The position numbers and the translations under genes were made by a program. From the NCBI GenBank assembly GCA_001725415.1, contig MEGH01000031.1, positions 1 to 64,000 of the forward strand: a stretch of DNA of 64,000 bases, in the 5' to 3' direction. This document shows, piece by piece, positions 43,790-51,899 of the stretch. Each line of letters starts with the position of its first letter. The first letter of the stretch is position 1. The DNA is from Pseudonocardia sp. SCN 73-27. GTDB lineage: Bacteria > Actinomycetota > Actinomycetes > Mycobacteriales > Pseudonocardiaceae. The notes below the pieces were generated by a model. The model did no database searches, was not told the origin of the DNA, and saw only the letters and a list, made by a program, of their open reading frames with translations.

Positions 43790-44793
43790 GTGACGGCCAC
43801 CTGTTGCCCGGGGAACAGGTCGGCCGGGTCGACGAGGCCCGGTGTCAGCCCCTGCTCGGCGACGTAGCGGGCGAGGGTGTCGAGCATCGCAGGGTCGTCG
43901 AGCCCGTAGGGCATCCGGTCGCGGCCCAGCTCGGCTGCCTGGGCGCCGTCGAGGACACCCATGTCGCGCAACGACTCGAGGTGCTCCCCGCGCCCGCGCA
44001 GCACGCGGCGCTTCGCGTCGTCGAACAGGGCCCGGACCGCGCCCGGCAGCCACGGGTGCTCCTCGGCGAGCTGGCGCCGCACGACGATGCAGTGGTTGGC
44101 CGGCCAGACCCCGTGCGCCCGCCAGTAGCGGGCGGTCTCGGCCCTGCGGTCGGGGAACAGCGGCCGGGTGATCGCCTCGACGTCGACGCCCTTGTTCCCG
44201 ACGTCGACGAGGTTGCGCGCCGGCAGGTTCAGCAGCAGCGCGTCGAGGTCCCCGGCGGCGAGCAGCTCGGCGAGCGCGACCCCGGGCAGGCAGACCGTGA
44301 GGTCGATCTCGGCGGGCACCGTGAAACCGGAGACGCCTGCGTGGCTGCGCTCGGCCGGGCGCTCCATCACCCAGCGCACGTCCCGCGGATCGAGGCCGTG
44401 ATCGTCGCGCAACACGCCGCGGGCCCAGACGGCCGCCGTCTGCTGGTACTCGGGCACGCCGACCCGCAGTCCGGCCAGGTCGGCCGGGCGGCTCGCCGCG
44501 ACGTCCGCGCGCACGAGCACATGGGCGTGGAAGAACCGGCGCGAGGTGAAGACCGGCAGCGGAAGCCAGTCGCGGTTCCCCGCGGCGTGCAGGATGAACA
44601 TCGAGGCGAGCGACATCTCCGAGACGTCGAACTCGCGGTTCTTCAACTGCCGCCAGAACATCTCCGACGGGTGCATCGCCCGGGCGTCCAGCACGAGGCC
44701 GTCGGCGCGCGCCGCTCCGTGCAGCACCGGCTCGGTGTAGGTGTTGCGCGACAGGGCCGCCGTCAGCCGCAGCGGAGCCGCTCCCCCGGTCAT
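43786..44793 (-). CDS. 4,5-dihydroxyphthalate-decarboxylase-like protein (binding-protein fold)
   Basis: The 335-aa protein has the periplasmic-binding-protein-like fold but no signal peptide or lipobox (it starts TGGAAPLRLTAALSRN). The blocks HPSEMFWRQLKNREFDVSEMSLAS, LPVFTSRRFFHAHVLVRADV, ADLAGLRVGVPEYQQTAAVWARGVL and NHCIVVRRQLAEEHPWL match 4,5-dihydroxyphthalate decarboxylase (Pht5) as I know it. That enzyme makes protocatechuate from 4,5-dihydroxyphthalate. Alternatively it could be an extra solute-binding protein, since it is translationally coupled to the ABC permease genes, but export without a signal is unlikely. Confidence 0.75.
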   Translation of the reverse strand: MTGGAAPLRLTAALSRNTYTEPVLHGAARADGLVLDARAMHPSEMFWRQLKNREFDVSEMSLASMFILHAAGNRDWLPLPVFTSRRFFHAHVLVRADVAASRPADLAGLRVGVPEYQQTAAVWARGVLRDDHGLDPRDVRWVMERPAERSHAGVSGFTVPAEIDLTVCLPGVALAELLAAGDLDALLLNLPARNLVDVGNKGVDVEAITRPLFPDRRAETARYWRAHGVWPANHCIVVRRQLAEEHPWLPGAVRALFDDAKRRVLRGRGEHLESLRDMGVLDGAQAAELGRDRMPYGLDDPAMLDTLARYVAEQGLTPGLVDPADLFPGQQVAVT

Positions 44794-45551
44794 CGGGCCT
44801 CCCCCTGCCAGCGCGAGGCGCGCCGCTCGACGAGGGTGAGCACGCCGGTGAGCAGCAGCGCGATCACCACCATGACGACGACGCCGGCCAGGATGCCGTC
44901 GACGTCGAACCGTCCCTGGCTCACCACGACCTGGTACCCGATCCCCTCCGTCGCCCCGACGTACTCCGCGATGAGCACTGCCGGGAAGGCGTAGCCCAGC
45001 GCGAGCCGCATCGTGCTCAGCAGCTTGAGCGACAGGGCCGGCAAGTACAGCTCGCGCAGCAGGTCGCGGCGGCCGGCCCCGTAGAGGGCGAGGCCCGCGC
45101 GCATCTCGTCGGGGATGTCGACGAAGGCACCCGCCATCACGATCGCCACCAGGAACACGATGGTGAAGACCACCAGCACGACCTTCGGCGCGAAGCCGAA
45201 GCCCAGCACGATCGTGAGGAACGGGTAGACGAGGATGCGTGGCATCGCGTTGACGAACGTGATGAACGGGTCGGCGATCCGGCCCAGCGTCGGCGACGCC
45301 CCGATCAGCGCCCCGAGCAGCACCCCGGCGGCCAGCCCGAGCACGTAGCCGACCAGCAGGATCGCCAGGCTGGAGCGGACGTCGTCGAGCAGGCCGCCCG
45401 ACGACCACCACGTCCCGAGCGCCTCGACGACGCCCAGCGGCGATCCGGCGAGCTTCGCCGGGAGCCGCCCACTCGCGGCGAGCACCTGCCACACCACCAG
45501 CAGCGCGGCGACGAAGCCGAGCTGGGCCGCGACGAGACCCGCGCGGCGCAT
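44790..45551 (-). CDS. NitT/TauT-type ABC permease 1
   Basis: The 253-aa permease has about six membrane segments and the BPD_transp_1 loop DIPDEMRAGLALYGAGRRDLLRELYLPALSLKLLSTMRLALGYA that docks the ATPase. Together with the second permease it forms the importer pore. ATG 45551 shares bases with the upstream stop (TGATG). Confidence 0.9.
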   Translation of the reverse strand: MRRAGLVAAQLGFVAALLVVWQVLAASGRLPAKLAGSPLGVVEALGTWWSSGGLLDDVRSSLAILLVGYVLGLAAGVLLGALIGASPTLGRIADPFITFVNAMPRILVYPFLTIVLGFGFAPKVVLVVFTIVFLVAIVMAGAFVDIPDEMRAGLALYGAGRRDLLRELYLPALSLKLLSTMRLALGYAFPAVLIAEYVGATEGIGYQVVVSQGRFDVDGILAGVVVMVVIALLLTGVLTLVERRASRWQGEAR

Positions 45552-46363
45552 CAGAAGATCCGCCAGTTGCTCATCCGGCGCTCCAGCCGCACCAGCGACC
45601 GGTCGAGCACGAAGGCCAGCGCCGCGACGAACAGGATGATCGCGATCACGGTGGCCGTCTGCAGTGTCTGCGTGGCCGTGGCGACCCGGAACCCGATGCC
45701 CGCGCGCGACCCCAGGAACTCCGCGACGACGGCCGCCAGCAGCGCCCACGCCGCGGCCGCCCGCAGGCTGCCGAGCACCCACGTCGCGACGGCCGGCACG
45801 AACACATGCCGGACCAGCTCCGCCGTCGAGGCCCCCTGCACGCGGGCGTTGTCGAGCAGGGACCGGTCGATCTGGCGGACGCCGACGTAGATGCCGTAGA
45901 AGCCGATGAAGAAGGTGCTGGTCGCGACGTAGACGAGCTTGGAGGCGTAGCCGAAGCCGAGCCAGACGATGAACAGCGGCGCGAGCGCGACGTGCGGGAT
46001 GGCGTTGAGCGCGGCGAGGAACGGCGAGGAGAACGTCGCCAGCGACCGGAACGGCACGAAGACGGCGACGAGCAGGACGGCGCAGGCCATCCCGAGCAGG
46101 TAGCCGCCCGCGGCCTCCCGCAGGGTCACCCCGACGTCGGCCCACCAGCCGGGGCTCACCGCGAGGGCGGCGGCCTCCTGCGCCACCTGCCCGGGCGAGG
46201 ACACGACGAGCTCCCAGCTGCGGTCGAGGCCGGCCATCAGCTGCCAGCCGGCGAGCACGACGACGACCAGGCCGATCCGGGCCGCCCAGACCGTCGTGGT
46301 CGTACGGGAGCCGCGGCGGGCGCGGGCCGGTGCGGCCGGCCGGGCGAGGACCTCAGTGCTCAT
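45551..46363 (-). CDS. NitT/TauT-type ABC permease 2
   Basis: The 270-aa permease carries an Ala/Arg-rich cytoplasmic start, six hydrophobic segments and the coupling loop DNARVQGASTAELVRHVFVPAVATWVLGSLRAAAAWALL. It differs clearly from permease 1, so the pore should be a heterodimer. Its first codons overlap the ATPase gene by 11 bp. Confidence 0.9.
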   Translation of the reverse strand: MSTEVLARPAAPARARRGSRTTTTVWAARIGLVVVVLAGWQLMAGLDRSWELVVSSPGQVAQEAAALAVSPGWWADVGVTLREAAGGYLLGMACAVLLVAVFVPFRSLATFSSPFLAALNAIPHVALAPLFIVWLGFGYASKLVYVATSTFFIGFYGIYVGVRQIDRSLLDNARVQGASTAELVRHVFVPAVATWVLGSLRAAAAWALLAAVVAEFLGSRAGIGFRVATATQTLQTATVIAIILFVAALAFVLDRSLVRLERRMSNWRIF

Positions 46364-47201
46364 CGGCCGGCCCGACCTGGGTCCGCAGCTGCTCCCACAG
46401 CGCGTGGTGGAGGGCGACGAACCGGTCGTCGAAGCGCAGCTCCATCAGGTTGCGCGGGCGCGGCAGGTCGATGACGTGGTCGCCGATGACGCGCCCGGGC
46501 GAGCGGCTCATCACGACGACCCGGTCCGACAGGCCGATCGCCTCCTCGAGGTCGTGGGTGATGAACAGGACCGTGGGCCGTTCGGCATCCCAGAGCCGGA
46601 GCAGGTCGTCCTCCATGAGCGTCCTGGTCTGGACGTCGAGGGCGCTGAAGGGCTCGTCCATGAGGATGATCGGCGGCCGATAGGCTAGCGTCGCCGCGAC
46701 CGAGACCCGCTTGCGCATGCCGCCGGAGAGCTGGTGCGGGTAGCGGTCGGCGAAGCCACCGAGACCCACGCGGCGCAGCCACTCCTGGGCCTGCTCGGTC
46801 GCGTCCGCCTTCGTCGCCCCGCGGAAACGCAGCGGCAACGCCACGTTCTGCACGGCGGTGCGCCAGGGCAGCAACGCGTCCTTCTGGAAGATGAAGCCGA
46901 CGTCGCGGCGCACCGAGCGGACCTCGCTGCCGAGCACCTCGACACGCCCGGAGTCCTGCCGGGCCAGGCCGGAGATCAGCCCGAGCAGGCTCGACTTCCC
47001 GCAACCCGACGGGCCGACGACCGAGCAGAACTCGCCGCCGGCGACGGTGAGCGAGATCCCGTCCAGCGCGGTGAACCCGCCGCCGTCGGCCGTCGGGTAG
47101 ACGCGCCGGACCTCGTCGAGCGTGATGTAGGGCGACGGCGGCGCCACGGTCCCGACCCCTCCCGGCGCCGGTCGCGGCTGCTCCTCGTTCACGTTCGGCA
47201 C
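46353..47201 (-). CDS. NitT/TauT-type ABC ATPase
   Basis: The 282-aa ATPase has Walker A GPSGCGKSS, Q-loop FQKDALLPWRTAVQNV, signature LSGGMRKRVS, Walker B IILMDEPFSALD and switch histidine LFITHDLEEA. This is the SsuB/TauB/NrtD branch, which imports sulfonates, nitrate, pyrimidine precursors or aromatic acids. GTG 47201 follows the binding-protein gene by 16 bp. Confidence 0.92.
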   Translation of the reverse strand: MPNVNEEQPRPAPGGVGTVAPPSPYITLDEVRRVYPTADGGGFTALDGISLTVAGGEFCSVVGPSGCGKSSLLGLISGLARQDSGRVEVLGSEVRSVRRDVGFIFQKDALLPWRTAVQNVALPLRFRGATKADATEQAQEWLRRVGLGGFADRYPHQLSGGMRKRVSVAATLAYRPPIILMDEPFSALDVQTRTLMEDDLLRLWDAERPTVLFITHDLEEAIGLSDRVVVMSRSPGRVIGDHVIDLPRPRNLMELRFDDRFVALHHALWEQLRTQVGPADEH

Positions 47202-47217
47202 CTCGCTCCTCCCGCGG

Positions 47218-48330
47218 TCACGACCGACCCGCGCCGACCGGCGTGAGCCCCAGGTCGCGGTAGGCCTGCTCGGCGTAGGTGTTGACGAAGTACGTGGCCA
47301 GGTCGACGTCGGCGTCGCCGGGATCGATGGCCTTGGACGCCAGCGCGAAGGTGCGGGTGTCCTGCAGCTCCTGGGCGGAGTACATCCCGTCGTTGGACAC
47401 GTAGGACTTGCTGACCAGCTCCCACTCCACGGGCCACGCGGCGGGGTTCTTCGCCCGGGCGTCCCTGAACTCGGGCGTGACCTGCGCGAGGGCGGCGGCC
47501 GGGTCGCCCGCGTCTTGCTTGACGTCGGTCAGGCCGTGCACCAGCGCGGTGACGATCGTCTGCGTGACCTGCGGGTTGGCGTCGGCGAAGCCGGACGTGG
47601 TGACCAGCCCGTTGCCCAGCAGCCTGCCGGCGACCGGGCCGTAGTCGGCGACGTCGTTGGAGTTGTGGAACTCGGCGCCGAGGTTCTCGCTGACCGCGAG
47701 CGAGGCGGAGAAGGAGTCCATCGCGATCCAGTCGGCGCGTCCGGACTGCAGCGCGGCGAGGAACGCGTCCTGCGAGCCCAGCGCGACGCCCTTGACGTCG
47801 GTGCCCGGCTTGAGCCCGTGCTTCTCGAGCATCCCGTTGCCGTAGGCCTGCCCGGAGCTGCCCTCGCGCGTGTAGCCGAAGACCGTACCGTGCAGGTCGG
47901 GGAAGGTGCGCGCTACGGGAACCTTCGCCTTGCCGCCGACGAAGACGAAGCCCGCGCCGTCGTACATCTCGAAGACGCTGAGCAGGTCGTGCTGCTCGGC
48001 GGACAGCTTCATCACCTGGAACGAGTTGCAGACGCACATCTCGACCTCGCCCGCGACGAGTGCGGTCATCAGGTCGTTGCCGGTGCTCATCGGGACCAGC
48101 TGGACGTCGACACCGAGGCGGCGTTCGGCCTCCTCGAGGTATCCCTTCCCCAGTGCGGTGAACAGCGGCATGTTCGACGAGTTGGTCGTGCCGGTGAGCG
48201 CGATGCGCACCGTCTTCACCTCGCCGCCGGCGTCCTTGCCGCCGGAACCGCATCCGGCCAGTGCCACTGCCGTGGCGAGCGCGACCAGGCTCGTCGCGAG
48301 GCGAGATCGGGCTGTCGTCAGTCGATTCAC
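47218..48330 (-). CDS. NitT/TauT-type solute-binding lipoprotein
   Basis: The 370-aa protein has a lipoprotein signal (SLVALATAVALAGC) and an NMT1/SsuA-like body: VRIALTGTTNSSNMPLFTALGKGYLEE, NDLMTALVAGEVEMCVCNSFQVMKL, GTVFGYTREGSSGQAYGNGMLEKHGL. It delivers the substrate to the two permeases. It is the first gene of the operon and has a TGCAATA operator-like site about 100 bp upstream. Confidence 0.9.
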   Translation of the reverse strand: MNRLTTARSRLATSLVALATAVALAGCGSGGKDAGGEVKTVRIALTGTTNSSNMPLFTALGKGYLEEAERRLGVDVQLVPMSTGNDLMTALVAGEVEMCVCNSFQVMKLSAEQHDLLSVFEMYDGAGFVFVGGKAKVPVARTFPDLHGTVFGYTREGSSGQAYGNGMLEKHGLKPGTDVKGVALGSQDAFLAALQSGRADWIAMDSFSASLAVSENLGAEFHNSNDVADYGPVAGRLLGNGLVTTSGFADANPQVTQTIVTALVHGLTDVKQDAGDPAAALAQVTPEFRDARAKNPAAWPVEWELVSKSYVSNDGMYSAQELQDTRTFALASKAIDPGDADVDLATYFVNTYAEQAYRDLGLTPVGAGRS

Positions 48331-48429
48331 GATGTCCTCACGCCGTCGGGTGGAAGCGAATCGTTCGATCCGGGAGGCGGGCGAGATCCCCCGCGCGATG
48401 GGCAGAGACTAAAGCATGCAAGGTCAGTA

Positions 48430-48447
48430 TGCAATATTGCCTACGCA
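48430..48447 (+). promoter_or_regulatory. Copy 3 (18-bp variant) of the candidate GntR operator
   Basis: TGCAATATTGCCTACGCA matches the two 16-bp copies at 40.4-40.5 kb if 2 bp are inserted before the TAC half, and it contains the perfect palindrome GCAATATTGC. It lies upstream of the binding-protein start at 48330, within an AT-rich patch that also holds GCATGCAA at about 48414. Confidence 0.55.
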
Positions 48448-48483
48448 TTGTGGCGACGCTCAGTCGGCGCACGTACGCGCAGC

Positions 48484-49503
48484 TCAGGGCACCCGTGTCC
48501 GCAGTGCACCGGCCAGCGCGAGACCCACCGCGCCGGCCTCGAGCTCGTCGGCCTCCGGCCAGAATCGGCACAGCACCAGGTCGATCCCGACGCCCTCGAG
48601 GGCCGCCACCCGTTCGGCGACCAGGTCCGGCGGTCCGACGAGTCCGACCTCCAGGCCGCTGGCCCGGATCGGCCCGAACCGCGGGTCGGCCGCGACGGCG
48701 TCGGCGTATACCCGCTCGGCCCGCGTCCGGGCACGGGTCACGTCCGGACCGGGGACGACGAACGCGTTGACCCCGAACTCGAGCGCGCGGCCGTGGCGCG
48801 CGGCCCGCTCCCGCATCGCGGCGACCTTCCCGGCCAGCCCGGCGAGCACGTCGTCGAAGGACGGCAGCCGGTCCGGGGTCGCGAACCACAGGTCGGCACA
48901 GCGCGCCACCATGTCCCCGCCACGGTCGGAGCGGCTCACGGCGTAGATCGGCGGCGATCCGCCGGCCGGCGCGATCGGCAGCCGGACGCCGTCGAGGGGG
49001 AACGGCTCCCCGCGCCGGACCTCCGCGCTGCTCCACAGCGCCCGTACGGTCGCGACGAACTCCTCGGCGCGCGCGTACTTCGCCTCGTCGTCGGCGTGCC
49101 GGACGGCCGAGAACGCGGTGTGCTCGGCCTCCCACCAGCCGGTGACCAGGTTGACCGCCGTCCGGCCCGGCGCGATCCGGTCCAGCGACGCGGCGAACTT
49201 GGCCAGGATCGCGGGGTGCCAGAAGTCCGGGTTGGCGGCCGGCATGATCCGGATGTCACGCGTCGACGGCGCGACGGCCGAGGCCAGGATCCACGCCGAG
49301 AGGTCGGGCCCGAGGTGGCGCTCGGCGAACAGCGCGACGTCGAACCCGAGGCGGTCCGCGACCACCGTGGCGTCGCGGGCCAGGGCGAAGTTCGGGTCCG
49401 GACACCCGCGCTCCAGCGGGCGCGCGGCCGCTTCGGTGGCTGCCCGCATCGCGTCGGTCGCGACGACCGCGTGCGGAACCGGGACGAACAGACCTGCTCG
49501 CAT
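48484..49503 (-). CDS. LLM-class flavin-dependent monooxygenase (SsuD-like)
   Basis: The 339-aa luciferase-like protein contains ADRLGFDVALFAERHLGPDLSAW, IRIMPAANPDFWHPAILAKFAASLDRIAPGRTAVNLVTGWWEAE and PPIYAVSRSDRGGDMVARCADLWF. The pattern is of the alkanesulfonate-monooxygenase group, which needs reduced FMN from a separate reductase. No flavin reductase is seen in the window. Adjacent to a TauT-type transporter it may oxygenate the imported compound. Confidence 0.8.
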   Translation of the reverse strand: MRAGLFVPVPHAVVATDAMRAATEAAARPLERGCPDPNFALARDATVVADRLGFDVALFAERHLGPDLSAWILASAVAPSTRDIRIMPAANPDFWHPAILAKFAASLDRIAPGRTAVNLVTGWWEAEHTAFSAVRHADDEAKYARAEEFVATVRALWSSAEVRRGEPFPLDGVRLPIAPAGGSPPIYAVSRSDRGGDMVARCADLWFATPDRLPSFDDVLAGLAGKVAAMRERAARHGRALEFGVNAFVVPGPDVTRARTRAERVYADAVAADPRFGPIRASGLEVGLVGPPDLVAERVAALEGVGIDLVLCRFWPEADELEAGAVGLALAGALRTRVP

Positions 49504-49534
49504 GCTCGATCACATCCCTCGTCGGACGGCCGGT

Positions 49535-50278
49535 TCAGTCCGGCATGTGGCTCCCACCGTTGACGTGCAGGTTCTGCCCGGTGAGGTACGCGCCGGCCGG
49601 GGACGCGAGGAACGCCACGACCCCGGCGACGTCGGCCGGCAGGCCGATGCGGCCCAACGGGATCCGGGCACCGATCGCGGCGATCTCCGGCTCGCTCAGC
49701 GCGACCCGCGGCTGGTCGGTGTCGACGATCCCCGGCGAGACGCAGTTGACCCGGATCCCGTGGCGGGCCAGGCCGAGCGCCATCGACCGGCTCGCCGCGA
49801 CGAGCCCGCCCTTCGCCGCGGTGTACGCGACGCCGTCGGCCGCTCCGCGGACGGCCGAGGAGGCGATGTTCACCACGACCCCGCCGTCCTGCGCGCGCAG
49901 GTGCGGGACCGCCGCGCGGGTGGCCTGGATCGGCGCCTCGAGGTCGACGGCGAGGACGAGCCGCAGCTGGTCCGGCTCCAGGTCGGCAAGCTCGGCGCGG
50001 GGGTAGATCCCGGCGTTGTTGACCAGCACGTCCAGCCGGCCCGACGCCGCCGCGGCGCGGTCCACCAGGTCGGCCGCGGCGCCCGGCGTGGCGAGGTCGG
50101 CGCGCAGCGGGAACGCCCGCCGGCCCGCGGCCCGGACGCCCGCGGCCACCGCGGCGGCCGCGGCCTCGTCGTCGTGCCAGTGGACCGCGACGTCGTGCCC
50201 AGCGCCGGCCAGCGCGAGCACGCACGCGGCCCCGATCCCCTGCTGAGCCCCGGTGACGAGCGCGACGGGGTCGGTCAT
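49535..50278 (-). CDS. Short-chain dehydrogenase/reductase
   Basis: The 247-aa classical SDR has TGAQQGIGAACVLALAG, VLVNNAGIYPRAEL, catalytic Ser in NIASSAVRG, YTAAKGG with the YxxxK pair, and GQNLHVNGGSHMPD at the end. Substrate unknown. It lies 31 bp upstream of the LLM gene and is divergent from the isochorismatase-type gene; ATG 50278. Confidence 0.88.
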   Translation of the reverse strand: MTDPVALVTGAQQGIGAACVLALAGAGHDVAVHWHDDEAAAAAVAAGVRAAGRRAFPLRADLATPGAAADLVDRAAAASGRLDVLVNNAGIYPRAELADLEPDQLRLVLAVDLEAPIQATRAAVPHLRAQDGGVVVNIASSAVRGAADGVAYTAAKGGLVAASRSMALGLARHGIRVNCVSPGIVDTDQPRVALSEPEIAAIGARIPLGRIGLPADVAGVVAFLASPAGAYLTGQNLHVNGGSHMPD

Positions 50279-50339
50279 CGATCCTCCCAATGATCATATG
50301 TAAAATAGCATGCAACCGAAGCTGACAATTGGAGCAACG
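50279..50339. promoter_or_regulatory. AT-rich divergent promoter region
   Basis: The 61-bp gap between the SDR and the amidohydrolase gene is AT-rich (TGATCATATGTAAAATAGCA). It contains ATGTAAAAT at 50298-50306, also found in the 21.7-kb control region, and GCATGCAA. Both genes probably start transcription here. Confidence 0.45.
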
Positions 50340-51053
50340 ATGTCCGCCCCGGACCCCCGCGTCACCGCCCTGTGGGAGCCGTTCCTCAGCGACCGCGACC
50401 GCGCGCACCTCGCCCGCAGCCCCGGCCCGACCCTGACCGGCTTGGGCGCGCGGCCGGCGCTGCTGCTCGTCGACAACTACCGGATGGTCTTCGGCGACGA
50501 CCGCAGGCCGTTGCTCGAGGGGCTCGCCGACAACCCGCTCTACGTCGGCTCCGAGGCCTGGCCAGCGGTGGAGGCGCAGCGCGTCCTGCTGGGCGTCGCG
50601 CGCGAGCTCGGCGTGCCCGTCGTCCACACGACCGGCGACCCGAACATGCCCGGCTTCGACTGGACGCGCCGGCACGCGGGGCAGCGGGCCGCACCCGCGC
50701 AGTGGCGGCGCGACCCCGACGACTTCCGGTTCGTCGACGCGCTCGCCCCCCGCGAGGGCGAGTTCGTCGTCGCCAAGGCCGCGCCGAGCGCGTTCTTCGG
50801 GACCTCGGTGCCCGCGCTGCTGCAGATGCTCGGAGTCGACAGTGTGATCGTCTGCGGCGAGAGCACCAGCGGCTGCGTCCGGGCGACGGCCGTCGACGCC
50901 GCGTCGCACCGGCTGCGGGTGACCGTCCCCGCCGACTGCGTCTACGACCGCCACGAGGCGGCGCACGCGATCGCGCTGTTCGACCTCGCGGCCAAGTACG
51001 CCGACGTCGTGCCGTCCGCCGACGTCGTCGCGGCGCTACGCAAGCTGCCCTGA
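50340..51053 (+). CDS. Isochorismatase-family cysteine amidohydrolase
   Basis: The 237-aa protein has the family triad: Asp in ALLLVDNYRMVFG, Lys in FVVAKAAPSAFFGT and nucleophilic Cys in VIVCGESTSGCVRATAVDA. It resembles the N-carbamoylsarcosine/maleamate/RutB group, which hydrolyses amides or carbamates. ATG 50340 has GGAG at good spacing; ATG 50310 has none. Its 3' end overlaps the convergent deacetylase gene by 18 bp. With the RutA-like and RidA genes it hints at a nitrogen-containing substrate. Confidence 0.85.
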   Translation: MSAPDPRVTALWEPFLSDRDRAHLARSPGPTLTGLGARPALLLVDNYRMVFGDDRRPLLEGLADNPLYVGSEAWPAVEAQRVLLGVARELGVPVVHTTGDPNMPGFDWTRRHAGQRAAPAQWRRDPDDFRFVDALAPREGEFVVAKAAPSAFFGTSVPALLQMLGVDSVIVCGESTSGCVRATAVDAASHRLRVTVPADCVYDRHEAAHAIALFDLAAKYADVVPSADVVAALRKLP

Positions 51054-51899
51054 CCAGTACTCGGCGATCGCGTCGCTGGTGGTGCGCCAGACGCCTGCGG
51101 CCACGGCGACGTGCCGCAACGCCGCCGCCAGGTGCAGGTGCCGGAACGGGACGCCGGTCACGAACGGGTGCAGGCCCAGCGCCATCACCCGCGCGCGGGT
51201 CCGGCCCTCGGTGCGCAGCACCTCGCACTGGTCGCGGATCATCTGCCCGAAGGCCTCGGCGGAGTGGCCCTGGCCCTTGATCGCGACGGAGTCGTTGAGC
51301 TCCGCGGCGTAGGGAACCGACAGCAGGCCCGGCACGCGGGTCGCGAACGGCTGGTCGTCCGCGCACCAGTCGAGCACGTAGAGGTAGCCGAGCTCGCGCA
51401 GCAGCTCCGGCGTCCGCCCGGTCTCGGTCATCCCCGGGCCGAGCCAGCCGACCGGCGCACGGCCGGTCGCGTCGGCGATCGTCTCGGTGACGCGGCACAG
51501 CTCGGCGCGTTCGGCGGGCTCGTCCAGACCGGTGTGGAAGTGGGAGTTCGTCCAGCCGTGCGCGACGAAGGCCCAGCCGCGTTCCACCCCGGCCCGCACG
51601 ATCTGCGGGTACTCCGCGCAGACGGCGGCGTTGACGATCATGGTGGCCGGCATGCCCAGCTCGTCGAGCAGCTCGATCGTCCGCCAGATCCCGACCCTGG
51701 TCCCGTAGTCGCGCCAGCCGTGGTTGAGCGGGTCGGGGACGAACCCGCTGGTCGCTGCGGCGAGGCTGGTCGACGGCACCCCGTACTCGAAGTGCTCGAC
51801 GTTGATCCCCAGCCAGAACGCCAGCGCCGCACCGCCCGGCAGGGCGACCGGCGGCCGCTCGGTGATCGGCGAGTAGCGGTACAGCGGGTTCGCGCTCAT
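51036..51899 (-). CDS. Polysaccharide-deacetylase-family protein
   Basis: The 287-aa protein has the NodB-like fold: ALAFWLGINVEHFEYG, GIWRTIELLDELGMPATMIVNAAVCAEYPQIV, WAFVAHGWTNSHFHTGLDE (metal histidines in HGWTNSHFH) and VMALGLHPFVTG. No signal peptide is present, so a cytoplasmic, PuuE/allantoinase-like C-N hydrolase is more likely than a wall deacetylase. ATG 51899 overlaps the P450 stop. Confidence 0.78.
   Translation of the reverse strand: MSANPLYRYSPITERPPVALPGGAALAFWLGINVEHFEYGVPSTSLAAATSGFVPDPLNHGWRDYGTRVGIWRTIELLDELGMPATMIVNAAVCAEYPQIVRAGVERGWAFVAHGWTNSHFHTGLDEPAERAELCRVTETIADATGRAPVGWLGPGMTETGRTPELLRELGYLYVLDWCADDQPFATRVPGLLSVPYAAELNDSVAIKGQGHSAEAFGQMIRDQCEVLRTEGRTRARVMALGLHPFVTGVPFRHLHLAAALRHVAVAAGVWRTTSDAIAEYWSGQLA

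Noticed and set aside
43786-44793. Annotation as the main solute-binding protein of the transporter
   Set aside because: There is no signal peptide or lipobox, a proper lipoprotein SBP is encoded at 47218-48330, and the blocks fit 4,5-dihydroxyphthalate decarboxylase better.
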